Assembly: GCA_020466095.1 (NCBI GenBank)
Contig: CM035808.1
Span: 20,448,980 to 20,512,979 of the forward strand
DNA: 64,000 nucleotides
Source: Chlorops oryzae
Lineage: Eukaryota; Arthropoda; Insecta; Diptera; Chloropidae
Direction: 5' to 3'
The position numbers and the translations under genes are program-made. A model generated the notes under the pieces. That model searched no databases, was not told the origin of the DNA, and saw only the letters and a list, made by a program, of their open reading frames with translations. Below, one piece after another: positions 11,776 through 23,900 of the stretch. The first letter of the stretch is position 1. Every line of letters begins with the position of its first letter.

Positions 11776-12483
11776 ATGGGTATTATGCATAAGCTACTCA
11801 AACGAAGATATCTCGAACGTCAGAGTCTGATCATGGATTTGACGAAATCAAAGGATAATAGCATTAAGTCCAACCATCAAATACAATCGAACGATGTGGC
11901 TGAAGATGATTTACTGCCAAAGTTAGCAACGGCGGATAATCAATTTACGGCGGAACACATTGTGCAATTGTGTAAATTTCTGGCAGAAAAATCCAAACGG
12001 AATGTGAGTACATTTCGATTCATTGAAGCGAATAATAAATAAAATTTTAAAAAATAATTCCTCTTTTAGAATATCCTCAGCAAACGCCTTCCGAGCAGTC
12101 CCAATCATAACATGAACAATCGCGGCGGCGGAAAATTAAAATTTCGAGCACAATATCAGCGGGAGTCGAATTCGAGTTGCGAAACTCTCGATGCCGTCAA
12201 TCATGTGTCGTGCACACACCTGCTCAGCAATAACGATGCCTTCCTTTTGGAATCATCGTCACAAGTCAACACGGAACATATTCTTGCCGATAAATTGATA
12301 GACAACTCAAATGCCTTCGACGACGAATTAAATCAAAGGAATTACACGACGACCAATAACAAGCATAGTACCTGTGCCAAGGAGAAGCGTGATATTCTAC
12401 TGAAAATTCGTCATCAGATTTTTGAAAGGAAACGACAGCGCGAATTAATGGAACAGCAAATGGATGTATGGCGTCCTTGGTGA
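11776..12483 (+). CDS. WRPW-terminating putative Groucho-dependent repressor, two exons
   Basis: Exons 11776-12003 and 12070-12483 join in phase 0 across a 66-bp GT-AG intron to give 213 residues plus TGA. The start is the first in-frame ATG: an in-frame TGA lies at 11746-11748. The protein ends exactly in W-R-P-W (residues 210-213), the C-terminal tetrapeptide by which Hairy/E(spl)-class repressors recruit the Groucho/TLE corepressor. Just before it is a basic, probably helical stretch rich in K/R/E (about residues 180-205, including FERKRQREL). The N-terminal third has a short basic segment (residues 5-12, HKLLKRRY), an acidic patch AEDDLLP and an amphipathic stretch around EHIVQLCKFLAEKSKR. 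I see no bHLH, Orange, zinc-finger or homeodomain, so DNA binding is not explained; it may act as a Groucho adaptor or decoy. The middle is polar and probably disordered. No signal peptide or membrane segment. I do not recognise the orthologue. The gene model is strong; the function is inferred from the motif. Confidence 0.85.
12004..12069 (+). other. intron 1 of the WRPW gene
   Basis: Donor GTGAGT follows an AAT codon and acceptor TCTTTTAG precedes another AAT codon. The 66-bp length is typical of short dipteran introns. It contains an in-frame TAA at 12040-12042, so an unspliced message would end 88 codons into the reading frame. Confidence 0.88.
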
Positions 12484-12631
12484 AGACAGAGGTCGGAAGA
12501 CGGAAGACAGAAGTCATTGCTTTAGATTGAATACAAAATTTTCTCTAGAATATGAAATGTTTTAACCCAGTTCTAAGGAGTAACTAAGTTAAAAGGAAAG
12601 TGTTTGTTGTGTCTTTGTGAATTTGAATTGA

Positions 12632-12637
12632 AATAAA
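12632..12637 (+). terminator. polyadenylation signal of the WRPW gene
   Basis: Canonical AATAAA lies 149 bases after the stop codon, followed by T-rich sequence. Together with the promoter it implies a short transcript of roughly 0.9 kb. Confidence 0.6.
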
Positions 12638-12649
12638 TTGTATCTTCCA

Positions 12650-15438
12650 TTAGATAAGTTTAATATAAATCCATATTTTGTAAATTTCTAACTTAACTTA
12701 AGCATTTTTTGTATTAAAAAATATTCTATTTGTGATTGTTTCGAAATTGTTAAATTCGAATTTTTAAAGGAGCTTTGCAGCGTAAGAAAACAAAAGGCAG
12801 AAGTGCCCTCTTCAACTTCTTTGAATGATAGCCCTACAGAATCGATTTCAATGTCATCAAATCGTTGGCGTAGGAACGCGTGATACGGGTAACACATCTC
12901 TATCAGCTACAAGTTGATATTTGTAGTGAAAGTATATGATTTAAACTTCTCTTTCTTTTTGTAGCGAATTAACAGATTCATATTTTTGTTACATTTTTTG
13001 GTCCCTTTTCGGTGACTCTTTTCTGCAACGAAAGTTTTTTCTATAGAAGAACAATAATTAGTTTATTAATGTGAAATATTATTTTCAAGCGATGCTTGAG
13101 AAAGGCATCTATAAGGAACTATTTGCTGATGTACAATTCGACCTGCCGTCTGGGGTCATCAGAGCAATTTTTACGGATTGGCTGACTATTGAGTCAAATT
13201 TCGGTTTGCGTATTAAACCACCTTTGACTGCAATTCATACCCTGAATTGTAACATCAGAAAATGACTCCTAATGGAAGATCTAACTAAAGCTTTGAACTT
13301 GAAAGCATTCACTAAATTTATAGTGATTATTAGGACACCCAAGAACTTGCAAGTGAATATTTTAGTAAGAATTCCTTTAATTTGAAGAGTTTATGAACGT
13401 AGCAGCTGGGCTTAGGCTCTTAGAAGATTTTCATAGCGCCAAAAAGCCTCTCTGAAAAAAAGAAAAATTGCGTTTCTTTCCGAGGATATAGGGATCGAAT
13501 CCTCATTATCGAAAGGAATCTTAAAATTTATATGCACATTTTTGGGTGCTGTGTTATAATAATTTCTGTTGCCCTAACAATAAGGATTGCAAACACTTCA
13601 ATTAGTTTTCCCTATAGTAAAAAGTTGACCAATGAAACTCTTATGCTGGTATCGCTTTCGGTTTTTCGAGGGCGTGGCATGTGCGTACTGTAGAACGGAA
13701 CCGGGCACGAAAGGAGCTTTAATTGCTTATTAAGATCGCCTTTCGCTTCATAAACAAAGCGCGGCATTCCTCCATACCGACAGATAAGTTTGTCAAAGGG
13801 GGCTTGATCAGTTCCGCTTCCAAAACCTCATCAAAAACCGTACGCAGATCTTTCCCCAGAGGCTCTGATGTCCACTAGATGCGCATCCAATAGGAATCGC
13901 AAGGAATGTAACCCCTCATGCCTCTCATTTCATGAGCACACTTTTTTAAATTGACCCACAATATGATTCAATTTCGCGTTAGACGTCATGTCGATTATTG
14001 TCTTGGCGCGATGACTAAAATCTACCGACTACGCTTGAAATACCAAAGGGGCCCGGAAATACTAATCTTCACAGCGAACCTCCCACGTTAACTTTATTGC
14101 AATGAAAGAATTCAAATCCTTTGAAGATCAATTTAGCAAGACGCAAATAAAATAAATAGTCGAAATGGAGTTGTAAATATTTTATTTATTTCAAAAGGCT
14201 AGCCAGTGCAAGCAATGAATATTTTCCCATTCGTTTGTTTGATTATTCAAACTCTCCTAAGTGAAGAAATCGCATGCGATAAAAAACTGTCTTATTTCGC
14301 ACGCCAGCTGCGAATTCAAATCGAACGATTGAAACAGCGACCGAAAAAACAAAAGGTGTATAGTAGCAGCGCTGCAAAATAGCTGACCAACGTGCTTTTC
14401 GTCTAATTTGCTTTGTCATCTCTTTTGTTTACGTGCAAAAAGCCGTTAGGCGTAGCGAAATGTAAACACAAAGCAACGCACTGGTCACCCCGTTGCCGCT
14501 CACCTTTTGGTTTCCCCTTGCCGAGAAATTGCGAGAGTGGCACGTTGTTTTCGAACGAGAGAAGACCATCCAAGCACTGGACTTCCAATTTACGTTAGAA
14601 CTTTGAATGACACTGCAATGACACTCACGACTCGTGCACTGGAATTGGCTTTCGGATGGACTTTTCTTCGCAGAATCTCAGGTTCGCCAATGTTTGTACC
14701 AAAAATGTCAATTGGTCCGATTCGATCAAATGATGGGGCAAAGGGAAATCGATTCAAAAGATAACAAAGAAAACCAACCACGTACCTTTCGAACTGCGCT
14801 GCTGACTTCACGTCGGATGATGTTGATCGAATGCCGATGAAAAACTAGAACGAATAGCGAAACTGACCGAAATATTCAAAACAAACCGGGTTGAAACTAT
14901 TCACTACGATGCGTTCACTTATAAAGCCGACGACGCGATCGACTGCTGGAAACTTAAAAAGCCTTGAAGCAATTAGTGTTGCTAATTAGTATTGCGGCGA
15001 AAAATATCCCGAACAGCTGAGCTTGATTTGCTGCCTCCTTTTTTCCGTTTTTCGCCGATGTCAAGGTTTCCTTGCGTAGCGACAGCGGCAGCGACAGTTC
15101 CCAGCAGTTAGTCAGGAAGCTCATTACCAAAGTAATGCATTTTTTCATCGATGAAATAGTAATTCAAAGTAAATTGAACAAATTTGCATGGAGAGGTAAT
15201 CGAAAATGTAATGTGTTGCCTGATATGTTCACTCCCAAAGCAAAGCGTTACATACTTCTATAGCATTACTTGAGAGTGCAAATAGTAATGCATTACAAAA
15301 TCAAGTATTTTCAATTACTTTTCGTACAACTGGTAATGCAAAAAGGCACGCCTTTTGAATTACTTTTTGCATTACCATCGGTTACAAATAACTGCTGGGT
15401 TATTTGTGGTTTTTTATATGCAATATGACATAAGTATT
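12650..15438. other. intergenic stretch between the WRPW gene and the receptor gene
   Basis: No gene supported. 13640-14100 and 14260-15080 have higher G+C than the rest and could be regulatory or decayed sequence. A minus-strand run near 13900-13730 reads for about 40 codons without a recognisable family. 15120-15400 contains repeated GTAATGCA/TGCATTAC dyads. Confidence 0.4.
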
Positions 15439-15442
15439 TTAA

Positions 15443-16209
15443 CCCTCTAATGCCACAATTTTTTTTTTTTCAATGAAAAGTTCAGATATGGGGCATTTCA
15501 CGTCAAGTGTACCCGCTCAAAAAACTTTATACCTGGAATTTCGATGAAACTTGGTGGAAATGTTGCGCTATGAGAGTACATGAATTGTGCAAAAGGAGGA
15601 GGGGAAATATTGACCGGGTGCCTAGATACAGGGTGTTAAACTTTCGGTCCTTTTTGTATTCACAAAATTCTACGTCTCGCAAATTGGGAAATGAAAAAAA
15701 TGTGATAAAGGATTTTTATAGATTTTTGTCTGCTCTTTCCAAAAAAAATATTACAATTCCCAGAAATTATTATTGATGCACAAAAAAACGGTTTTTATTT
15801 TTATAAGCAATTTTTCGCCGAATGCGACATTTTTAATATTTTTTAAAATAATTTTAAACGAAAGCTGAGCTTGTTTTTCTATAAAATGACATCTTAAACA
15901 GGATGGGATCTCCAAAACTAACGGCTCAATGGAGGTGTAGAACCCAGCGCGACCCACGCGCCAAGCACGCAGAAGCCGCTATTCAGCTGTGGCTGCTGAA
16001 CTTTTCTGGTTGTTCCACCAAGATTCATCGAAATCCCAGGTATGAAGATTTTTGAGCGGGTACACTTGATGTGAAATGCCCCATATGTCTTATTTTATGT
16101 AGAAAAACACGAATCTCAAATTATTATTATTATTACTATAATTTTTTTTTTTTTTTTGGTAATTTGTTCGAAGAAAGTCCGTCTAGAGACGGAGCCAGGA
16201 ATTAGAGGG
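15443..16209. mobile_element. piggyBac-type MITE interrupted by another MITE
   Basis: Ends CCCTCTAAT and ATTAGAGGG, with TTAA at 15439-15442 and 16210-16213. Without the 600-bp insert at 15486-16086 the element is about 167 bp, close in size to the 3687-3805 element, with which it shares the CCCTCT terminus and GTCTCC-like sequence. Confidence 0.65.
15486..16086. mobile_element. nested inverted-repeat MITE, about 600 bp
   Basis: Imperfect inverted repeats of about 50 bp: GGGGCATTTCACGTCAAG and its complement CTTGATGTGAAATGCCCC, extending through ACCCGCTCAAAAA. The termini ATATGGGG/CCCCATAT suggest a TA target. No transposase; the apparent ORFs at 15507 and 15751 lie in or between the arms. 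Confidence 0.75.
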
Positions 16210-16784
16210 TTAAGTTGTGTTTTCAAGAGAGGCTACGATACTCGAACAGACTTCAAATGCACAGTAATTGAAGAGAAGTCAAAGAAACTGCATGGAAGAA
16301 CTCTTGTCTATGAAAGAAATTTCACTTGAACCATTTAATTTTGTACATTGCATATACATACATATATATTGTTTTGATATAATACATTTTCAATATTAGT
16401 CCTTTAAGGTAATTAATTCAAAAAAATAAATTTCAAATATACATACAGTTTTTTCTTACACACTAACATTTATTTCCATAAACTATTTTTATTTTTTTTT
16501 TTAATTCCCTTTTGAGGACTTCGAACGAAACATTTGAAGTGAAGAATATTCCTATAGTGCTTAGATTCACAAGGATTTTCCTTTATCATGGTGAAAGAAA
16601 GGTACTTAATATCAAAATATGGATTTCAAATTTAATAATTTTAATAATTTAATTGATTTGGCATAACGGGTAAACTCTATTTCTACTTTTAAGGGGATTG
16701 ACTGGACTCATTCCAGGTATACACATTTTTTTTTTTTAGACACTGCTACGCTTTCATGATGCACTGCTTCAAAGCTAGTTTCAT

Positions 16785-16806
16785 GTATATATATATATAT
16801 ATATAT
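16785..16806. repeat. (TA)n microsatellite
   Basis: About 11 TA units. Confidence 0.9.
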
Positions 16807-17321
16807 TTATTTGTTTTTAACAAGATTTTTTTTTTTTGGAATCATTTTTGAAGAGTTTTGTTTGTTTTTATGAACAAATTTTTATTTTTAGCACTAAATA
16901 ATAGTGGTTTGGAGAAGAAGAGGTTCTGTAGGAGAAAGAAGAACATAAGGTTAAATATAAATATGTATTAGTTTTCAACTTAAAGGCAGTATATCTTGGT
17001 AGTTTCGTTTTTTCAACGGCAGTATATATTGTTGAAATATAGTATGTACGAGAAGTGTTTCCGAATCATAATTGAAATGATCCAGCATCTTAAAGAATAA
17101 TATGTCCTAAGACATTTATGTTTTTGAAGAGTCCTTTTCCATTTTTATTTTCAATTACATTTTAACCATTTGAAAATTACTTTAAGTATTTCCTCCATGC
17201 TTAGTCAGGCATGCATACAAACATATGTTTGGTGTCTATTCTAACAATGAACACAGATTTTTTGACATCATTAGATGGTTATATATGTACGTATATATAA
17301 ATACGCTTGGACAATTATATA

Positions 17322-17327
17322 TTTATT
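17322..17327 (-). terminator. candidate polyadenylation signal of the receptor gene
   Basis: AATAAA on the minus strand about 430 bases after the stop codon. AT-rich sequence makes chance matches common, so this is only a candidate. Confidence 0.25.
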
Positions 17328-17442
17328 GTACACATGTAAATATAGCCGCAGCAAGTTGCCTTAGGACTGCGAAGTGCTCATAAGTTTTAAAGTAAGACGT
17401 ACATATCTCTGTTTTCAAGTATATCTTTATGTATATTTTCAT

Positions 17443-17472
17443 GTATATATATGTATATATATATATATATAT
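17443..17472. repeat. (AT)n-rich microsatellite
   Basis: AT repeats with single G interruptions, in the presumed 3' region of the receptor gene. Confidence 0.85.
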
Positions 17473-17760
17473 GAGTAGGTATATCCTCTTTTTGGGTAAT
17501 TGTACTTAAGTCTATTTTTTTGTTCTTTGTATACACAACTCCTTTTGTAGTTTTGAACTAGCGTTTCTCGCATTTGTTATTTCAGCACAATGTTCGATAT
17601 TGATTGCATCATATGCTACTGGACCGACCCATGCCGGTGCAAACGCCAGAAGTTGTTGTAATGTGATGATTTCGCAGTGCGAGTTTATCGAAATTAATTA
17701 AGGGAGTTGCCTTCGCGGACACCTGTTGAGGCAAGTTACACAATTTTCATTTGTCCACTC

Positions 17761-17940
17761 TTAGTTTGAAATAACCAGTTCCCTCACCTCTTCAACATGC
17801 TGGCAGAATTTCGTACGAAACCATGGCCATTTGAATGTACGAAGCAGCGTATTCCGAAAGTCCTCGCTGAATAGACAATATATATAGAATGTAATGGAAT
17901 AGTTTGTCAGCTCAAGTAGATTGGCAAGTGCCCGGAAAAC
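17761..17940 (-). CDS. receptor exon 8: TM7, helix 8 and stop codon
   Basis: Residues 356-414 and TAA. TM7 is LANLLELTNYSITFYIYCLF, followed by SEDFRNTLLRTFKWPW as helix 8. Acceptor TTTCCTCAG. An internal GAG|GTGAGG at 17788/17787 is a good alternative donor that would replace the last residues after HVEE, so the very C-terminus is less certain than the rest. Confidence 0.87.
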   Translation of the reverse strand, partial: VFRALANLLELTNYSITFYIYCLFSEDFRNTLLRTFKWPWFRTKFCQHVEEVRELVISN

Positions 17941-20900
17941 CTGAGGAAACAAAAACAAAACAGAACGGTATCATGGCCAACGTCAAAATTTGTCAATCGA
18001 TGTTGCGACCACCGACCACCGACCACTTGAAATGTGATTTCCGATAAAACAAAAGAAAAAAAAAAAAGAAAAACTTTGTAATTTTTCCGCTCGTATTTGA
18101 AACGTACTTGAAAGGAAAAGCTTGGCAGCACTTCAGCGGCAATTGTCATATGCAGAATGGCCATCGGCGAGACACACAAAAGGAACAATATTGACGTACT
18201 TCCTGCAAATGGAGCAAAATTTCGCGCATGACTTGACGAAACTGGAAGCGAGAATTAACGCTTACCAAGCAATAGGAACAAACGTCGTTCTTCGGCAAAT
18301 TTGCGCGGATCCTCATCTCGAACGCAAGTGGTTCGTGTCAGTATCATTTTGCGGCGTTTCTCACAGGTCCGTCTGTAGACTAACATAATTCTCAGATTCA
18401 ATCCAGCGATCAAAACGGTGGGTATCAATTTGAATATCACTTCCAGCATTACTTTATATATCTAAAAAAAAAAAAAGAAAAATTATTAAAACGGTTAAAC
18501 TCATATACAGGATGTTCCGTTTGTGAAGTAAACCGGTCGGGAGCTGATAGAGGGGGTCAGAACTAACAAAAAATCGTACGGCAGGGGGTCCAAAATGCAC
18601 CCCTGAGGAGTTATAAGGGAAAGAAAGAGATTTGCAGTTGTTTCAGAAATAAAATTTTCACGCCTCAACGTTTAAATCCAAGATAAAAATTTTAATGCAG
18701 TTCAACAGAGAATTGTCAGACCTTTCTAGGCGTATAAAATAGTATATACTTTCTTGCAGCTTCAAGGGTATTTGAGCATTCAAAGTCAAAATTTAAAATT
18801 TTTCAAAACATTTTTTGACTTTGAGAGCCATTTTGGTATGAAAAAGGTCCTATTAACACCCACATTTCTTATTTTATTCAAAATGCTGGATCGATTTCCT
18901 TTAATTTGGAACCCCATATGTTTTAAAAAATTTTTGGAAAATTAGATGAGCAAATTAAATATCTAAATGAACTTATTAGTTTTAGGGCCGTTTTCTCATC
19001 TTTTTTTATCTGTAAGTTAAATTATCCTGATGATAATTTCATACAAATTTGATTAATAAGTCAAAGAAATTGAAATTTAACTGGCAGATAGAGCTTAAAA
19101 GTAGGATGAGAAAACGGCCCTTACTGTATCAAATCTAATAAGTTCGACTTCATTGATAGCAAACGGATAGATGTTCATGCCATACGAATTTTTAGTTATT
19201 TCTGACCCCCTCTATCAGCTCCCGTCTGGTTGACCTTCACAAACGGAACACCCTGTATATATATAAACATATATGTAGATATGTTTTAAAGTTAGAAAAT
19301 ATTCTTCTCAATGAATTACCGAATAGAAAAGCGTTTTCAAAAACACTTCATTATCACGCCGGAAATAGAGCTCGCCATGGCTAATCAAAACACATTTGAT
19401 AAGTTCACCACGGAAAACACTCGGAAGGTATATAATAAAGGTGACCAGCGTGGTTAGGAACACAATAAGTCTGGAAAATTTTCACAAAATTTTCATTTCT
19501 AAAATATTAAGGCTTTTTATCATAGAAACCAACCCGGGCGGCCCCATAACGGGACGTGTAAATCCTGGATGACAAACGGATACATAACGTTCGATTGTAA
19601 GCACCAAAAGCATCATGACACCAACACCTATGGATGGTTTAAAGATTTACTTATTTCCGATTGATTGAAAGCGAAAATAGCGAAAGCTTACCCAAACAGC
19701 CGTTGCCAAGGAAAAGCTCCAGATGTGCTGTATAAAAAGCTGGCACGAATTCCTCCCATTGTCCTTTATCCTTGTGAATGAGCATGCGTATACCGAACGG
19801 TATAGCGAAGACAATCGCCAGTAGGGCTGCCGTCGAATAAGCTGAAATTAAGGAAAGTTCGTTTTAGAGCTTTTTCAACCGATTTTATGAAAGCTTCCGC
19901 GCAAATCAATGCTGCCAACTGTCAACAGAAATCAAGTGGTTTCGCAAAGGAAAGTCGTTTGGGTCAGGTCAGGTACCTTGCGTACCTTTTCGTTCAATAA
20001 TGTTTGCCGCCAAAGCAATGATTCCTTTTCTCAGATAAGGTTTTTTCTTTTCTTTTTTTTAAATTGTTTGTTTTTTTTTTCTTCCTGCGATTCGTCCATT
20101 AAACAAATTTAATAGATTTAATCAAAAACTTGAATATTTGAAACTTTTTTCATATCGCCAAATTAATTTTAATTGCACTTAATGCTGGCTCTGAAGCCCC
20201 CTATTCAACTCGATGGAATTTCTGTTTACTCAAGTTTAGCATTGTTGTGGGTGGACTTACCCGACAGGTGCTTCACAACCGACTTGTTGATGCCCGAGGC
20301 AAACAGTAATAATCGGCGGCGAGCCGAAGTGTACGGTTCGTGGATGTAGCAATTGCACACAGAAGGCTTAGATAGGAGGTAGGTAAATAAAAGGTGTAAA
20401 ATTACCAACACAATGTAGTTGTTTCGTTGCAACAGTTCCGAGAACTTTTTGTTTTTGTTTTTTTGTTATTTGTTGCTCGGCGATTCTGTTTTGTGAATGT
20501 TTTTCCTTTCAAGAATATTATATCGTTAAAAGTCGACAAATGGAAAAATAATTCTTGGACTTTACTGTTATTAGTGAGTGCTGGTTTTTTAATCATTAAA
20601 AGGTTTTTAGAAGACCAGCGAGCTATGCATTGTATCGTCATTGAGTAGATTAAAGCTGCACTTCTTCTTCTGTACCAAGATCAACTTTTTATCCTCGCAT
20701 TTATGATGCTCTCAGGGAATATAGGTCAATACAACTTTTTTTTCGCAGAATAAAAATGTAAGTACGGAATAGTTTTTCATGGGAAACCTTTCAAAGCGCA
20801 CTATTTTTTCCAGATTTGGTAAGTAATTAGTTATTCATGTTTCCAAGCATCTAAGAATAAGCTATGATTCAAAGGAAGATCATATTGCATGAAAAAAATT

Positions 20901-23900
20901 GAGGGCAATTGGATTGAATATTAAAGCGACCAGTTGAGTAATATGAAAATATTTTTTAGGTAATTTAGGGTAGACCTTTTGTTTTCTCGAGTCTGGTGAA
21001 ACAAATTTCATTAATGAACTAAATAAGCTCAGAGGAGAGAAAAGTGGAGTTCTGGAACTTGCAGCCAAATAATCGGGAAGAAGAAAGAAACGAATATTTT
21101 GAATATGTCCCAAGAGATTTTTTAAGGAAATGAGATGTTTCTTGTGGTGATATTTCCGAAAGGGCTTATTGGTGATTCCGGCGACGTTGGGGATATTCAT
21201 GATCACCTCCGTAACAAAGGTGGATCTTGTTCGTAAGTAACCTGGCGACTTGCAGCAAAAATTAACTCCATTTTTGTTATTATAAAAACCAAAAAAACCT
21301 TATTTCTTCTTGCTTTGATTGACACAGCGACGCATTTTCTGAAAAATGACAAATTTTGAGTTGTGACTCCATTATTGCGGAGGTTCGATATATTTATTTC
21401 ATTGCATAATTTCGAGAGAAGGCGATTCAGATCACTTATTAGCTGTAATTAACTGCGCATCTTAGAGCTGTGACTAACGATTGTTTGCAACATGTTGCTA
21501 AGGTCATGGTTGCATCTAGCAGTGTTCTGCTCCTATACTAAGTATATGCCGGTATCAAATGTGTCATTCAAATTAATGTTACTTGGGTATCCTTGGCCAA
21601 AAAAATGAACAAATAAAATAACCCTTAATGAACGTACTCTACTTTTTTGAAATGAGAATTTCAATTCACAGTTTAGGGGCTATCTCCAGTTGTGTCAGAA
21701 ATGAAAAACTTCATATAAAAAATCGCTTCAGAAATGAATCCGAAATTTTCGGAAGCGTTTTTATATGAAGTTTTTTCTGTTTCATATCTGACAGAACTGG
21801 AGATAGCTCCTATAAAAAATTACTTCAGAAAATTTCTGATTCATTTCTGAAGCGTTGTTTTTTTATATTAAGTACCTATGTACGTAGAATGAATTATGTT
21901 GAAAAAAGAACTGACTGTAAATTCCAAAGAATTTTCAGACAATGAGTATATGCGATGGGTTAGAGGACAAACAAGAGGCACCGGCAATCTCCGCATTAAT
22001 CCTTCGACAAACTAGCGACCAAGAGTTAAGACACTTATATATGTATTTATTTCAATGCATCCAAAGTTACTTGAAAAGATTGAAATAAATTCATTGAAAT
22101 ATTTCCATTTAATTTTCCACAAGAACTTCATTTGCACGACATGAAAAAGTTGAAAGAACAAACCTGCAAACGTTCCCATGAAGAAAAAAAAAATAGAGAA
22201 AAAAAAAATCCCTAACTATTTCTATTAGATCCATGTACGTACAACACGTCATTTGTAAATAAATTCTTCACACAACACTTTTTCTTCCACTTAAATTGTT
22301 TAGCAAATAAATCTCCCGCACACATTCACACTGAACACACACACGACGATCTGATCTCAGTGCTACAGCATAGAGCGTCACAGCATAGTTTTCCACTTGA
22401 TTGATGCGCTTAACGCTGAATCACAGTCAATTACAAAAACCAACTGTTGTGAGGAAAAATAAAAGAAAAATCTAAATAAATAAAAATAAAAGAAAAAACA
22501 AATCAATAAATAAAAAAAACTTTCCACGAAGAAGACCTTGTTTGCTGGGCTTGGTTGGCATTTAGGGCCCCAATCGGCCTCATCGCAGAGATACCGCATC
22601 TCTGGATATTGCATTTTTGGTTAGAAGATTTTCAAACTTTAGCAGATCGGAAGGCCTCGAAGAGAGAATGTACCGCCAGCGGCAGGACGAAAGCAGCTGA
22701 CATGAACTTCATGCATAAAATTTGCATTAAGCGACAGATTCAAATGAAATAAATTAAAATTGCAGCGGAGGCACTTAGCTTTGAACAGTTCTCCGAATGG
22801 AAAATACGGCAGCAGGAAAGGCTGGGCTCGGTCTGATGAATGATGGAACATTCCTTCGGTTTATTTATTTATTTTTTTTTTTTTTTTTGGCATACCCGAA
22901 TCACTATGTGCGGAAATATCTGAATCAGTCGAATTATGTATAGAAATGATCACCCTCACCAGGCGATTCGATCTAGCCATGTCCTTCAATCTGTATGTCT
23001 GTCTTTATGTACACTGCTTTCTTATCGAAGACGTTGAGCTATCTTGCGTATTGCTGGATAGGTAAGTAAGAACAAGTTCGAGAACGGACTTGATCCGACT
23101 ACTTTTAGGGATACCTCCAGCACTAGGGTCTATCACAAAAATTCTAAACACTGGCCGCAGATCTGAGTTTTCGGGGATACTTCAAAGAAATTTCGAATTT
23201 GAGGTTGTTAGGCTTCGATTAATTATACATATAAAAACTTGAAAAGAGGGTGTGGCAAGAGGGCAGTTTCATAGAAATAATTGCCTTACAAATCTCCAGA
23301 ATACTTCGTCTAAATCGGTCGTGATCCTGAGGCCTATTTAAAAATTGTTCGAACATGCAGTGTTTTCAAAATTAGACAGCTTATTTAAATGGAAAGGAGA
23401 TTTTGGTAAAAGAACAAATATTACAACATATAAAAGAATAAAAAGACGATGAAATGTGATTTTGGTTGCTATTGCTTTGCACAATACTGTATGTGTCTGT
23501 GTCGGCTATTGAATTGTCATGGTTTTTTTCTTTTTTTTTTTATCTTAAATCATCCTAAAGAATGATTTGAAAGAATTCATTCGAGCTGAGAGCGAATTCA
23601 ATTTGCATGTTTCTATCAAATTTAATAGCGTTAGAAATTTTGCTTTTACTCCACTGAAAAATTTTTTAAATCAAGTCTAAAGAATTCTGTAAATAATTTC
23701 GTAAATTTGATTGTCTTGAAAATTAAAAATAAATCTCAAATGCGCCTCAAGGCTTGTTCCCAATTCTCAAAGACTAAATATGGAATAAATTCTTTGTTGA
23801 GGTGGCATCAAGGCTGATGTTTCCTCCCCCATTACGGGAAATCCTCACCTTGGGGCAGACTTTTATAAGCGAGAAACTTAAAAAGCATTTCATTGTGATT

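Larger units (their letters stand above)
16214..17760. other. AT-rich region, probably the receptor 3' UTR and flank
   Basis: Very AT-rich with (TA)n runs at 16785-16806 and 17443-17472 and T homopolymers. The part nearest 17760 is expected to be the receptor's 3' untranslated region (minus strand). No other gene seen. Confidence 0.45.
18462..19319 (-). other. intron 5 of the receptor gene, 858 bp
   Basis: Nearly all of its length is one 750-bp inverted-repeat element (18507-19256), so the ancestral intron was about 100 bp like its neighbours. Confidence 0.8.

Noticed and set aside
13071..13265. 64-codon plus-strand ORF considered as a gene fragment
   Set aside because: No recognisable domain, and flanking sequence gives no splice-compatible continuation.
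20226..20432. Minus-strand ORF considered as a receptor exon
   Set aside because: The exon at 35742-35589 joins directly and in phase to 19841-19692 with an uninterrupted TM1-TM2 sequence. Inserting this 106-base piece would shift the frame.
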